Assembly: GCA_902810705.1 (NCBI GenBank)
Contig: CADDYU010000002.1
Coordinates: 1 to 64,000, forward strand
Reading direction: 5' to 3'
DNA length: 64,000 bases
Source: Methylococcaceae bacterium
Lineage (GTDB): Bacteria > Pseudomonadota > Gammaproteobacteria > Methylococcales > Methylococcaceae
This document shows, piece by piece, positions 1 through 8,659 of this stretch (positions within the stretch are counted from its first letter, which is position 1; each line of letters begins with the position of its first letter). The position numbers and the translations under genes are program-made. The notes beneath the pieces are model-generated. The model was not told where the DNA came from. It saw only the letters and a program-made list of their open reading frames with translations, and ran no database searches.

Positions 1-1
1 G

Positions 2-1270
2 CCGGGCACCGGCAAGACCTTGCTGGCGAAGGCCGTCGCCGGCGAGGCCGGGGTTCCATTCTTCTCGATGAGCGCCGCCGAGTTCGTGGAGATGATCGTC
101 GGGGTGGGCGCAGCGCGCGTGCGGGATCTCTTCAAGGAGGCCCGCGAGAATGCGCCGGCAATCATCTTCATCGACGAGATCGACGCAATCGGCCGCGCGC
201 GGGGGCAGGTGGCGATCGGCGGCGCCAGCGAGCACGAGCAGACGCTGCAGCAGATCCTCACCGAGATGGATGGGTTCACGGGCCGCGAAGGCGTCATCGT
301 GCTGGCCGCGACCAACCAGCCGGACGTGCTGGACCGGGCGCTGCTCCGGCCCGGACGCTTCGATCGGCGCGTGGTGGTGAATCTTCCGGACAAGGCTGGC
401 CGGGAAGCGATTCTGAAGGTCCACACCCGCGCGGTGCCGCTGGCGGACGACGTCCGCTTGGAGGAATTGGCCGCGATGACGCCCGGGCTCTCGGGGGCGG
501 ACCTCAAAAACCTCGTCAACGAGGCCGCCCTTTTGGCGGCTCGCCGCGAGCAGAGCGAGGTCCACCAGAAGGACTTCCTGGACGCCCTGGAAAAGATCGT
601 GCTCGGCCCCGAGCGTCCGCTCCTCCTGAGCCCGGAGGACCGGGAGCGGATCGCCTATCACGAAAGCGGGCACGCCATCCTCGGCCTGGTGATGCCCGGC
701 GCCGATCCGGTGCACCGGGTCACCATCGTGCCGCGCGGGCAAGCCCTCGGCGTGACCTATCAACGACCCCAGACCGACCGCTACAACTACCCGGAAGACT
801 ACCTCCGCGCGAGGATCGTCGGCATGCTGGGTGGGCGGGCGGCCGAGGAGATCGTGTACGGCACCCGGACCACTGGCGCCGAGAACGATATCGAGCAGGC
901 CACCCAGCTCGCCCGCAACATGGTGACTCGCTGGGGCATGAGCGACAAGCTCGGCATGGTGCAGCTCGCGCCCCGCGAGAATCCCTACCTGAGCGGCGCC
1001 GGCGGCGGCTATGTCGGCGCCAAGCCCTTCGGCGAGGAGACCGCCCGCATCATTGACGCCGAGGTGCAAAGAATTCTCAAGGAGAGCCACGAGCAGGCGA
1101 AGAGCCTCCTGAGGGCGCATCGGAAGGAACTCGACGCCTTGGTCAGCGCCTTGCTCACGCGCGAGACCCTGGGCGAAGAGGAGATCCTCGAGGTCACGGG
1201 ACTTCCGCCCGCGCCTGCGCTGGAAGCCCGTCCGCGATCGATTCTTCAGGTCGCCGGTGAAGGAAAATGA
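2..1270 (+). CDS. FtsH-family ATP-dependent zinc metalloprotease, 3' part
   Basis: This is the C-terminal part of an FtsH-family AAA+ zinc protease, a membrane-bound hexamer that unfolds and degrades proteins. The window opens inside the Walker A loop (PGTGKT), so the N-terminal membrane segments lie outside it. In order one sees Walker B (IIFIDEID), the arginine-finger region ([10 protein letters not shown]), the metalloprotease motif HESGH at bases 659-673 and the ENDIEQAT stretch that carries the third metal-ligand region. The tail is short and ends GEGK. The protein is clearly different from the second FtsH at 58361 (for example HESGH against HEAGH, and an extra [11 protein letters not shown] stretch), so it is a paralogue, not a duplicate. 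The family is certain; its substrate role is unknown. Confidence 0.93.
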   Translation, partial: PGTGKTLLAKAVAGEAGVPFFSMSAAEFVEMIVGVGAARVRDLFKEARENAPAIIFIDEIDAIGRARGQVAIGGASEHEQTLQQILTEMDGFTGREGVIVLAATNQPDVLDRALLRPGRFDRRVVVNLPDKAGREAILKVHTRAVPLADDVRLEELAAMTPGLSGADLKNLVNEAALLAARREQSEVHQKDFLDALEKIVLGPERPLLLSPEDRERIAYHESGHAILGLVMPGADPVHRVTIVPRGQALGVTYQRPQTDRYNYPEDYLRARIVGMLGGRAAEEIVYGTRTTGAENDIEQATQLARNMVTRWGMSDKLGMVQLAPRENPYLSGAGGGYVGAKPFGEETARIIDAEVQRILKESHEQAKSLLRAHRKELDALVSALLTRETLGEEEILEVTGLPPAPALEARPRSILQVAGEGK

Positions 1271-1490
1271 GCGCCGCGCGCAAACGATGGCGTTAACCAC
1301 CCTGGCGTCCTTTCTCGTCCGTTACGCCCCAATGCGCGTTCTAAAAAATATTTGAGCAATATGAAGCGCTCTTCTGAAACCGAGACTGTTAACGTAGGTC
1401 CCTTGAGATTAAGAACGTTCGTTTCGCGAGGGAATTCGCGACTACAGTAAATATTGGAAGCGGATCACAAGGGACATTACGAAACATGCA

Positions 1491-1519
1491 TTGAGCGGGC
1501 TGGCGGGCTAAGGTAATAT
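1491..1519 (+). promoter_or_regulatory. candidate sigma-70 promoter of pcnB
   Basis: TTGAGC at 1491-1496 and TAATAT at 1514-1519 are separated by exactly 17 bases. A transcript would begin near 1526, about 30 bases before the protein-like reading frame of pcnB becomes plausible. The 290-base gap between the FtsH gene and pcnB holds no other feature I can support. The assignment rests on sequence match only. Confidence 0.5.
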
Positions 1520-1632
1520 TCTCGCCATCTGTAAAGCCCAATTCCTGCGTCACTCATCTGTCAATCCTCGATTTCGTCAAACAACTGTTCAAGTTTTCGC
1601 AGCCCAAACCCGAGCCGGTAATTCCCGAGACG

Positions 1633-2934
1633 TTGCCCAGGGTTTATTCGCGATCCGAACACATGATCTCGCGGTCGCTGATTAGCGATAGCGCGCTCAA
1701 AGTGCTTTACCGTTTGAAGAAGGCGGGCTTCCAGGCTTATTTGGTCGGCGGCTGTGTGCGCGATCTGCTTTTGGGGCGCGAACCCAAGGATTTCGACGTG
1801 GTGACCGACGCTCATCCGGAACAGGTTCGGACGGTATTCCGCAACTGTCGGTTGATCGGGCGGCGCTTCCGGCTGGCCCATGTTCATTTTGGCGAGGAAA
1901 TCGTCGAGGTCGCCACCTTCCGGGGTCTGGCCGGCGAGGAGGAGAATGGCGAGCGGGTGCTCGAGAACGGCCGCATCCTGCGGGACAATGTTTATGGGAG
2001 CATCGAGGAGGATGCGTTCCGGCGGGATTTCACAGTCAACGCTTTGTACTATAACATCGCCGATTTCTCGGTGGTCGATTACGTCGGCGGCATGGATGAC
2101 CACAAGGCCAGTACCTTGCGGTTGATCGGCGATCCCGAGCAGCGTTACCGCGAGGATCCGGTGCGGATGCTGAGAGCGGTGCGGTTCGCCGTCAAGCTCG
2201 GTTTCGGTATTCATCCCGAGTGCGCCGAACCGATTCCGAAGCTGGCCCCTTTGCTGCAGGAAATACCGGCGGCGCGGCTCTACGATGAAGTGGTAAAGCT
2301 GTTCCTAGGAGGTTATGCGGTGCAGACTTTCGAGCAGCTTAGACACTATGGCCTGTTCGCCTTCCTGTTTCCCGAGACCGAGCGGAGCCTCGCCTCCGAG
2401 CATCAGGGCTTTCCACTCACCTTTTTGGCCAAGGCCCTGGAGCGGACCGACCAGAGAGTTCAGGAGAACAAGCCCGTCGCGCCTTATTTCCTGTTCGCGG
2501 CCTTACTATGGGAACCGGTGCGGGTGCGCGCCCAGGCGCGTATCGAGGCTGGGGAGAACGAGATTCTCGCTTATCAGGAGGCTTCCGGTGAAGTCATCGG
2601 CCGGCAGATTCGCCGTACCGCCTTGCCTCGCAGCGTGGGCCTGCCGATCCGCGAGGTATGGGCTTTGCAGCCCCGGTTCGAGCGGACTCAAGGCAGTCGC
2701 CCGTTCCGGCTGCTGAGTCATCCGCGGTTCCGGGCGGCTTTTGATTTTCTGGCATTGCGAGCCGAAACCGGCGAGGCGGAACCCTCGCTGGCGGAATGGT
2801 GGGCCCGCTTCCAGAATGCTTCGGAAGCAGAACAAAAGTCCATGGCGCGTACCGGAAAGCGCGAGGCCAACCGGCCGCGGAGCCGGAAGCGCCGAACCCG
2901 CTCGAAGGCGGCCGGGAATGTCACGGCCATCTGA
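1633..2934 (+). CDS. pcnB: poly(A) polymerase I
   Basis: Poly(A) polymerase adds 3' A tails to RNA and so promotes its decay. The class II nucleotidyltransferase core is visible: GGCVRDLLLG, the catalytic DFDVVTD pair, RRDFTVNALYY, and GDPEQRYREDPVRMLRAVRF, the last being typical of PcnB and CCA-adding enzymes. The long C-terminal region and a basic Arg/Lys-rich tail favour PcnB over a tRNA nucleotidyltransferase. The start is uncertain. The first usual start codon is TTG 1633 and the first ATG is 1663, yet the frame is open and protein-like back to about 1558 without any ATG, GTG or TTG. E. coli pcnB is known to start at AUU, so a rare start upstream is possible. folK overlaps its end by 17 bases. 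Confidence 0.93.
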   Translation: MPRVYSRSEHMISRSLISDSALKVLYRLKKAGFQAYLVGGCVRDLLLGREPKDFDVVTDAHPEQVRTVFRNCRLIGRRFRLAHVHFGEEIVEVATFRGLAGEEENGERVLENGRILRDNVYGSIEEDAFRRDFTVNALYYNIADFSVVDYVGGMDDHKASTLRLIGDPEQRYREDPVRMLRAVRFAVKLGFGIHPECAEPIPKLAPLLQEIPAARLYDEVVKLFLGGYAVQTFEQLRHYGLFAFLFPETERSLASEHQGFPLTFLAKALERTDQRVQENKPVAPYFLFAALLWEPVRVRAQARIEAGENEILAYQEASGEVIGRQIRRTALPRSVGLPIREVWALQPRFERTQGSRPFRLLSHPRFRAAFDFLALRAETGEAEPSLAEWWARFQNASEAEQKSMARTGKREANRPRSRKRRTRSKAAGNVTAI

Positions 2935-3430
2935 ATCCCGGCCGGTTGCCGCTTACCTCGGGCTGGGCGGCAATCTCGAAGAACCCATCGAGCGGGTTCG
3001 GGCGGCGCGGCGCGCTATAGGAAGCCTACCTGGAGTCAGGGAAATGGCCTGTTCCAGCCTGTATCGCAGCGCACCCATGGGGCCCGCCAATCAGCCGGAC
3101 TACGTGAACGCTGTCATGGCCGTGGAAACCGCTCTGGCCCCGCTGGCCCTCCTGGATGCACTTCAAGCCCTGGAAACCGCATTCGGCCGGGTTCGCCACG
3201 GCGAGCGCTGGGGACCGCGCACCCTGGACTTGGACATCCTGCTGTACGGCTCGGAAATCCTGGCGACCGACCGCCTGACTGTCCCTCATCCCGGTCTTGC
3301 GGAACGCGAGTTCGTGCTTTACCCCTTGCAGGAAATCGCGCCTGATTTAAACATTCCAGGGCTTGGGCCTTTGGCGGATCTGGTGCGGCGCTGCCCGCGC
3401 CGGGGCCTTTCGGTGATCGAGGAGGCCTGA
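2918..3430 (+). CDS. folK: 2-amino-4-hydroxy-6-hydroxymethyldihydropteridine pyrophosphokinase
   Basis: HPPK transfers pyrophosphate from ATP to 6-hydroxymethyl-7,8-dihydropterin in folate synthesis. The 170-residue product shows the N-terminal LGLGGN motif and the family signature GPRTLDLDILLYG with the two magnesium-binding aspartates. ATG 2918 was chosen because it gives a normal-length protein beginning just before LGLGGN; the open frame further upstream runs inside pcnB. The gene overlaps pcnB by 17 bases and is followed after one base by panB, so pcnB-folK-panB-panC is very likely one transcription unit, a common arrangement in gammaproteobacteria. Confidence 0.94.
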   Translation: MSRPSESRPVAAYLGLGGNLEEPIERVRAARRAIGSLPGVREMACSSLYRSAPMGPANQPDYVNAVMAVETALAPLALLDALQALETAFGRVRHGERWGPRTLDLDILLYGSEILATDRLTVPHPGLAEREFVLYPLQEIAPDLNIPGLGPLADLVRRCPRRGLSVIEEA

Positions 3431-3431
3431 C

Positions 3432-4229
3432 ATGGATAGACCTCTGACCGTTCCTGGTTTGCTCGCGATGAAGGGGCGTGGTGAAAAAATCGCCGCGCTG
3501 ACCGCTTATGATGCCGGCTTTGCCGCGGCCATGGACGAAGCCGGCGTGGACCTGGTCTTGATCGGCGATTCCTTGGGGATGGTCGTGCAAGGGCATGCCA
3601 GCACGCTGCCGGTCACCCTGGACCACATGATTTACCATGCCGCCTGCGTTGCGCGTGGCGTGCGTCGAGCCGTGCTGGTCGCGGACCTGCCCTTCATGAG
3701 CTATGCCGACAGCGATCGGGCCCTGGAGAGCGCGGCGCGGCTGGTGCGCGAAGCCGGCGTCCAGGTGGTGAAGCTGGAAGGCGGACGCAAGCGGGAGAAC
3801 GTGGTCCGCGCCCTGGTGGAGCAGGATATTCCGGTGTGCGCCCATCTCGGCCTATTGCCCCAATCGGTCCATCGGACGGGCGGCTACCTGGTGCAGGGCC
3901 GGGACGACCGCTCCGCCCAGATCATCCTGGAGGACGCCATCCTCCTACAGGAGGCCGGTGCCAGCCTGTTGGTGCTGGAGTGCGTGCCGGCGACTCTGGC
4001 CAGTGAAATCACGGCCAGCCTCTCGATTCCTACCATCGGCATCGGCGCGGGATCGGGCTGCGACGGGCAGGTGCTGGTGTGCTATGACATGCTCGCCATC
4101 ACGCCGGGCAAGCGGCCCAGGTTCTCGAAGAATTTTCTCGAAGGCGCCGGCGACATCCGGGCGGCATTCCGGCGCTACGTGGCCGAAGTGCGCGAGGGCA
4201 AGTTTCCAGGCCCCGAACACAGCTATTGA
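3432..4229 (+). CDS. panB: 3-methyl-2-oxobutanoate hydroxymethyltransferase
   Basis: Ketopantoate hydroxymethyltransferase moves a hydroxymethyl group from 5,10-methylene-tetrahydrofolate to 2-oxoisovalerate, the first committed step to pantothenate and CoA. The 265-residue length is normal. Conserved stretches include LTAYDAGFAAAMDEAG near the N terminus, LIGDSLGMVVQGH, VVKLEGG with the metal/substrate region, and IPTIGIGAGSGCDGQVLV near the C terminus. The start ATG follows the folK stop by one base, and the stop TGA shares its last base with the panC start, which implies translational coupling. Confidence 0.97.
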   Translation: MDRPLTVPGLLAMKGRGEKIAALTAYDAGFAAAMDEAGVDLVLIGDSLGMVVQGHASTLPVTLDHMIYHAACVARGVRRAVLVADLPFMSYADSDRALESAARLVREAGVQVVKLEGGRKRENVVRALVEQDIPVCAHLGLLPQSVHRTGGYLVQGRDDRSAQIILEDAILLQEAGASLLVLECVPATLASEITASLSIPTIGIGAGSGCDGQVLVCYDMLAITPGKRPRFSKNFLEGAGDIRAAFRRYVAEVREGKFPGPEHSY

Positions 4230-5077
4230 TGCAGACTGTCGCATTCATTCCCGACTTGCGCCGCACGATCCGGGCCTGGCGGGATCAGGGTTCATCGGTC
4301 GCGTTCGTCCCCACCATGGGCAACTTGCACGCCGGGCATATCCGGCTGGTGGAAGAGGCGAAACGGCAGGCCGAGCGGGTGGTCGTCAGCATCTTCGTCA
4401 ATCCCACCCAATTCGGGCCGAGCGAGGATTTCGCGGCCTATCCCAGGACCCCCGCGCAAGACGCCGGCAAGCTCCAGGCCGCCGGAGTGGATCTACTGTT
4501 CCTGCCCGGCACGTCCGAACTTTACCCGTCCGATCCCGCCGCCATGACCTTTGTCGAGGTCCCGGGGCTGTTCGACGACTTGTGCGGCCGGTTTCGTCCG
4601 GGACACTTCCGCGGCGTCGCCACCGTGGTCCTGAAACTCCTCAACCAGGTTCAGCCCGACGTGGCCTTGTTCGGCGAAAAGGATTACCAGCAACTCATCA
4701 TCATCCGCCGCCTGGTGGCCGATCTCGACCTTCCAGTCCGCATCCACGGGGTGCCCACGGTCCGGGAGCCGAACGGACTGGCGATGAGCTCCCGAAACGG
4801 CTATCTCACGCCGGAGGAAAAAAACCGGGCCGCCCTGCTCTACGCCCATCTGGTCGAGGCGGCGGCAGACCTGCGACGCGGCGAACGGGACTTGGCCCGG
4901 ATCGAGCGGGAGCGGAGCGCGCAGTTGGTGGCTCTGGGCTTGCGGCCGGATTATTTCGCCATCCGCCGGCAGGACGATCTGTCACCGCCTGGGCCGGCCG
5001 ACGCGCGGCTGGTGATCCTGGTCGCGGCGTGGTTGGGTGCGGCACGGTTGATCGACAATGTCCAGGTGTTTCTTTAA
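4229..5077 (+). CDS. panC: pantothenate synthetase
   Basis: Pantoate-beta-alanine ligase joins pantoate and beta-alanine with ATP through a pantoyl-adenylate. The 282-residue protein has the nucleotide-binding segment FVPTMGNLHAGHI (HIGH-like), then FVNPTQFGPSEDF, GEKDYQQL and the MSSRNGYL motif that plays the KMSKS role. ATG 4229 overlaps the panB stop by one base; a TTG three bases upstream is unlikely. With panB directly before it, this gives the two pantoate-branch steps of CoA supply. Confidence 0.97.
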   Translation: MQTVAFIPDLRRTIRAWRDQGSSVAFVPTMGNLHAGHIRLVEEAKRQAERVVVSIFVNPTQFGPSEDFAAYPRTPAQDAGKLQAAGVDLLFLPGTSELYPSDPAAMTFVEVPGLFDDLCGRFRPGHFRGVATVVLKLLNQVQPDVALFGEKDYQQLIIIRRLVADLDLPVRIHGVPTVREPNGLAMSSRNGYLTPEEKNRAALLYAHLVEAAADLRRGERDLARIERERSAQLVALGLRPDYFAIRRQDDLSPPGPADARLVILVAAWLGAARLIDNVQVFL

Positions 5078-5096
5078 GCCTTCCCACAAAGCCCTC

Positions 5097-6104
5097 ATGA
5101 AGCTTCTCTATATCGCTCTCGCCAGTCTCGCGCTGACGGCTTGCCAACCCGCTCCCGAAACCGAACTGGCCGGCTCCGTTCAGGGCACGACCTACCACAT
5201 CAAACTGGTGCTGGAAGGGCTTCCCGTAACGCCCGAGCAGATCAAGGCGGATGTGGAGGACACCTTTAGGCAGGTGGACGAAAAGCTGTCCAATTGGCGG
5301 GAGGATTCGGAAATTTCCCGGATCAACCGGCAGAAAACCAGTGAATGGCTGACGGTTTCGCCCGAGATCGTCAAATTGATCGCGATCGCCCGCGAGGTCG
5401 GCGCCAAAACCCAAGGCTGTTACGATCTGACGGTGAAGCCGATTTTCGATCTCTGGGGGTTCTCCAAACACGAGAATCGGGTGCCGGAGCAGGCCGAAAT
5501 CGATCGCGTTTTGGCTCACGTCGGCATGGACAAGCTGGAACTCGATACGGCGCAGAACAGATTGCGGAAGAAGGATCCGGAGGTGCAGATCGATCTCTCC
5601 TCCATCGCCCAGGGCTACACTGTCGCCCAGGTCGCAGATCGCCTCGAAAGCCGGGGTATCCGGAATTATCTGGCGGAGGTCGGCGGGGAAATGAAGGTGA
5701 AGGGCAAGAAGGCCAATGGCCAACCCTGGCGGGTCGCGATCGAGAAACCCACCCCGTTCGCCCGCGAGGTCCAGCGGATTCTGGATATCCACGAGGAGCA
5801 AGGCACCGCGGTGATGACCGCGGGCACTTACCGCAATTTTTTCGAGGACCGGGGCCAGACCTATTCCCATATCCTCGATCCCAAGACCGGCCGTCCGGTG
5901 ACCCATGGCCTGCTCTCGGTCACCATCCTCCACGAGGATCCCACCCTGGCCGACGCCTGGGACACCGCCCTGCTCTGCGTCGGCGAGGCCGAAGGCGTCA
6001 AAATCGCCGAGGCGGAGCGCCTCAAGGCCCTATTCATCTATCGCGACGGCGACCAGCTCAAAGAACACCTGAGCCCGGCCTTCGCGGCCGAGCCGCCGCG
6101 CTGA
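5097..6104 (+). CDS. apbE: FAD:protein FMN transferase (ApbE family lipoprotein)
   Basis: ApbE proteins attach FMN covalently to a threonine of target flavoproteins such as Na+-NQR or RNF subunits, in the periplasm. ATG 5097 was chosen because the product then begins with a lipoprotein signal, lipobox LTAC with the modified cysteine at residue 16. The body shows GSVQGTTYHIKL, the FDLWGFSKHENRVP stretch, IDLSSIAQGYTVAQVA, and HILDPKTGRPV and DTALLCVG near the C terminus, all typical of the family. It starts 19 bases after panC. The target flavoprotein is not in this window. Confidence 0.94.
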   Translation: MKLLYIALASLALTACQPAPETELAGSVQGTTYHIKLVLEGLPVTPEQIKADVEDTFRQVDEKLSNWREDSEISRINRQKTSEWLTVSPEIVKLIAIAREVGAKTQGCYDLTVKPIFDLWGFSKHENRVPEQAEIDRVLAHVGMDKLELDTAQNRLRKKDPEVQIDLSSIAQGYTVAQVADRLESRGIRNYLAEVGGEMKVKGKKANGQPWRVAIEKPTPFAREVQRILDIHEEQGTAVMTAGTYRNFFEDRGQTYSHILDPKTGRPVTHGLLSVTILHEDPTLADAWDTALLCVGEAEGVKIAEAERLKALFIYRDGDQLKEHLSPAFAAEPPR

Positions 6105-6220
6105 TCCACCCGAGAGGCGGCTCACGGGTAGGATTTTCCGGTCCCGCAAGAGCCGAGTGACGCCCCAGTCGGAGTTGGCTATGCTTGTCCATTATCTGTC
6201 TCTCCTGGAAGGCCATCCTC

Positions 6221-7321
6221 ATGCCGTACCGTCTGATCCTCGTCTCTACCGCTATTCTCCTGCTCCATGCCTGCACGGGTCAGCCGCCCGAAAGATCGAA
6301 AGTGGCTAAGCCGGAGCCAAGACCGATGGCAAGCCCGCCGGCCAGTGCCGGCCTCACGGCTCCCGAATCCGCCACTTCGGCCCCGATCATCGTGCCAGGT
6401 CTTGCCGATCGCGCCGAAGTACAGGATTTCATCGCCGAAATGAGCCGTAAGCACCGATTTGATCCCGCCGAACTCCTTCGAATCTTCGACAGCGCCGCTA
6501 TTCAGCCGGATATTCTGGGCGCCATGGCGAAGCCCTACGAAGCCAAGCCTTGGCATGCCTATCGCAAGCTGTTTCTCACCGACAACCGCATCCAGGGCGG
6601 ATTGGCCTTCATGGCTCAGAATGCTGCGGCCCTGGCCCGGGCCGAAGCCCGCTACGGAGTTGCACCCGCCATCGTCAGCGCCATCATCGGCATCGAAAGC
6701 AGCTATGGCCAGAAACCCGGCAAATACCGGGTGATCGATTCTCTGTCGACTCTTGCCTTCGCCTATCCGAAGCGGGCCGCGTTCTTCAGAGGCGAACTGG
6801 AACAGTTTTTGCTCGTGTGCCGGGAAGAGGGGCTCGACGCCTTACAACCACTCGGTTCCTATGCCGGAGCGATGGGCATGCCGCAGTTCATGCCGAGCAG
6901 TTACCGCAAGCTGGCTGCCGATGGGGATGGCGACGGACGCCGGGATATTTGGACCAATGCCGCGGATGCCATCGCCAGCGTCGCCAACTACTTCGCCAAA
7001 AATGGCTGGCGGACTGGTGAACCGATCGCCGCGCCCGCCCACGTTAACGGCACCACATATCATAGCTTGGCCGGCAAGAACCCCAAGCCGATCTACACTC
7101 TGGCGCAACTCGCGGCTTCGGGCGTCCAACCCGAGGATTCCGTACCCGGCCATCTCAAGGCCGCCTTAGTGGAACTGGACGAGGAAACCGGCCCGGCGCA
7201 TTGGATAGCCTTCCCCAACTTCTCCGCCATCATGCGCTACAACCATAGCCCGCTTTATGCCATGGCGGCGTTTGAATTAAGCCGCGAGTTGGAAAAGCCG
7301 GATCGAACGGCATGGCGCTAG
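6221..7321 (+). CDS. mltB: membrane-bound lytic murein transglycosylase B
   Basis: MltB cleaves the MurNAc-GlcNAc bond of peptidoglycan with formation of a 1,6-anhydro end. The 366-residue product starts with a lipoprotein signal (lipobox LLHAC, cysteine near residue 18), followed by a Pro/Ala-rich linker. The catalytic motif GIESSYG places the active glutamate at residue 159. SYAGAMGMPQFMPSSY and DGDGDGRRDIWTNAADAIASVANYF are diagnostic for the SLT family 3/MltB group. ATG 6221 has a GGAAGG ribosome site just upstream and gives the lipoprotein signal directly, so the TTG at 6185 was not used. Confidence 0.94.
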   Translation: MPYRLILVSTAILLLHACTGQPPERSKVAKPEPRPMASPPASAGLTAPESATSAPIIVPGLADRAEVQDFIAEMSRKHRFDPAELLRIFDSAAIQPDILGAMAKPYEAKPWHAYRKLFLTDNRIQGGLAFMAQNAAALARAEARYGVAPAIVSAIIGIESSYGQKPGKYRVIDSLSTLAFAYPKRAAFFRGELEQFLLVCREEGLDALQPLGSYAGAMGMPQFMPSSYRKLAADGDGDGRRDIWTNAADAIASVANYFAKNGWRTGEPIAAPAHVNGTTYHSLAGKNPKPIYTLAQLAASGVQPEDSVPGHLKAALVELDEETGPAHWIAFPNFSAIMRYNHSPLYAMAAFELSRELEKPDRTAWR

Positions 7322-7728
7322 GTTCGGTTTGACAGATCTCCAGGTCTACTCTACGTTCACCGCACGGGCTCTTACGCGAGATGGCCGCCTTGAGCCCCAA
7401 AGGCGTGCCATGAATATGACGCTCCTAGCAGACTTGGATAGCGCACCGGCGGTTGCCCAAGCTCTCGGGCGAACCGATCCCGTGGAGGCCCCCAGACCGA
7501 AGCCACATCCCATGGGCATGGCCACCCAAATTAATGGCCCTGCTTGCTCGGGAGAATGTCGATACCTCAAGAACGGAGCCTTTGTGGCGGCCGATACCGG
7601 ACGAGCTTCTCAAAGCGAATAAAAGCTTCGGAAACGCTGACTTAAGACGGTGAAGGTCCAAAACCGTGCGGGGTAGGGGTCTTTAATCCAGTGATCTCTT
7701 GACTCAAGAATCAATACGAGCGTAATTC
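7322..7728. other. intergenic region without a supported gene
   Basis: This 407-base stretch between mltB and the HAD phosphatase has several short open frames on both strands, the longest about 97 codons. None has a convincing ribosome site, a recognisable motif or steady codon use. No terminator, tRNA or repeat was recognised. It may hold decayed sequence. Confidence 0.4.
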
Positions 7729-8370
7729 ATGAATTTCGAGGCAGTCATCTTCGATTGCGATGGCACGCTAGTTGACAGCGAGGTTCTGGGCAATCAAGTT
7801 CTCGTCGAATACGTGGCTGAACTGGGCGTGGAGATTCCCCTAGCAGACGCCGTGGCTGAGTTCACCGGCCGGAAAATGGCGGATACCATCGCATTGATCG
7901 AACAGCGGCTTGGCCATGCGGTTCCGGTCGGTTTCGTTCCTGAGCTTCGGCGGCGCATGGCCTCTACGTTCGAAGCACGGCTTCAACCGATTGCGGGAGT
8001 GGAAACCCTATTGCGGAGCCTCAAAGTACCCTATTGTGTCGCCTCCAACGGTCCGCGGGAGAAAATGGAAGTGAGTCTACGCTCGACGAAGCTCCTACCG
8101 TACTTTGCAGGAAGAATATTCAGCGGCTATGAAATCGGGAGCTGGAAACCCGCGCCAGAATTGTTCCTGCATGCAGCGTGCAGCTTAGGCGTGCCTCCTG
8201 AACGATGCGCTGTGGTCGAGGATAGCCTTTTGGGCGTGCAGGCGGGAAACGCCGCGGGGATGGTGGTTTTTGGCTTCGCGCCGTCCGGCAATGCGGCTCA
8301 ACTTGCTGAGGCCGGCGCGCGCCCCTTTACGGAGATGGCTACCCTTCTATCGTTGTTGCAGCAGGGATAA
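7729..8370 (+). CDS. HAD-superfamily phosphatase, YieH-like (6-phosphogluconate phosphatase type)
   Basis: A 213-residue HAD hydrolase with a small cap domain. Motif I is FDCDGTLVDSE (nucleophile and acid aspartates), motif II is VASNGPREKME, the lysine motif lies in FSGYEIGSWKPAPELF, and motif IV is VVEDSLLGVQAGNAAG. The SNGP turn and the SGY-x-I-x-x-WKP stretch resemble E. coli YieH, which acts on 6-phosphogluconate and other sugar phosphates. Substrate assignment is by analogy only. It lies upstream of the RuMP genes, where a sugar-phosphate phosphatase would be plausible, but 1.2 kb and another gene separate them. Confidence 0.85.
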   Translation: MNFEAVIFDCDGTLVDSEVLGNQVLVEYVAELGVEIPLADAVAEFTGRKMADTIALIEQRLGHAVPVGFVPELRRRMASTFEARLQPIAGVETLLRSLKVPYCVASNGPREKMEVSLRSTKLLPYFAGRIFSGYEIGSWKPAPELFLHAACSLGVPPERCAVVEDSLLGVQAGNAAGMVVFGFAPSGNAAQLAEAGARPFTEMATLLSLLQQG

Positions 8371-8659
8371 AGCATTCCTCGAATTTCGGCAAAAGCTTAG
8401 GACCCCCTTCGGCTTTAAGAGCAAAATTGATCGAGGAGGATTGCAGAAGAGCATTTTTGCCCTTTTTTCCTTAAAGTCGAGGGGTTTGCCTACTTTCAGT
8501 TCGTTGGCGAATGGCCACCCTCGTGCAGCCGGCAGGATGCATCAGTTGAGAAACTATATATTCCATTCCCCGAAGTGCCCCTTTATACTAATTCGAGGCG
8601 GCCATTTAGTCGACGTGGCCGGATTTGATTTGCTTTTATATTTTCGAGAGGAGGATGAC

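Noticed and set aside
4806-5933. A 375-codon open frame on the minus strand across panC and apbE
   Set aside because: It is antisense to two well-supported genes, has no family motif, and such long reverse frames are expected in G+C-rich coding DNA.
7329-7622. A 97-codon plus-strand frame after mltB
   Set aside because: No ribosome site, no motif, and a competing minus-strand frame of equal quality.
7690-7730. TTGACT and TAATTC directly before the HAD phosphatase start
   Set aside because: The -10-like box ends at the start codon, which would require an unusual leaderless mRNA; the match was judged to be chance.
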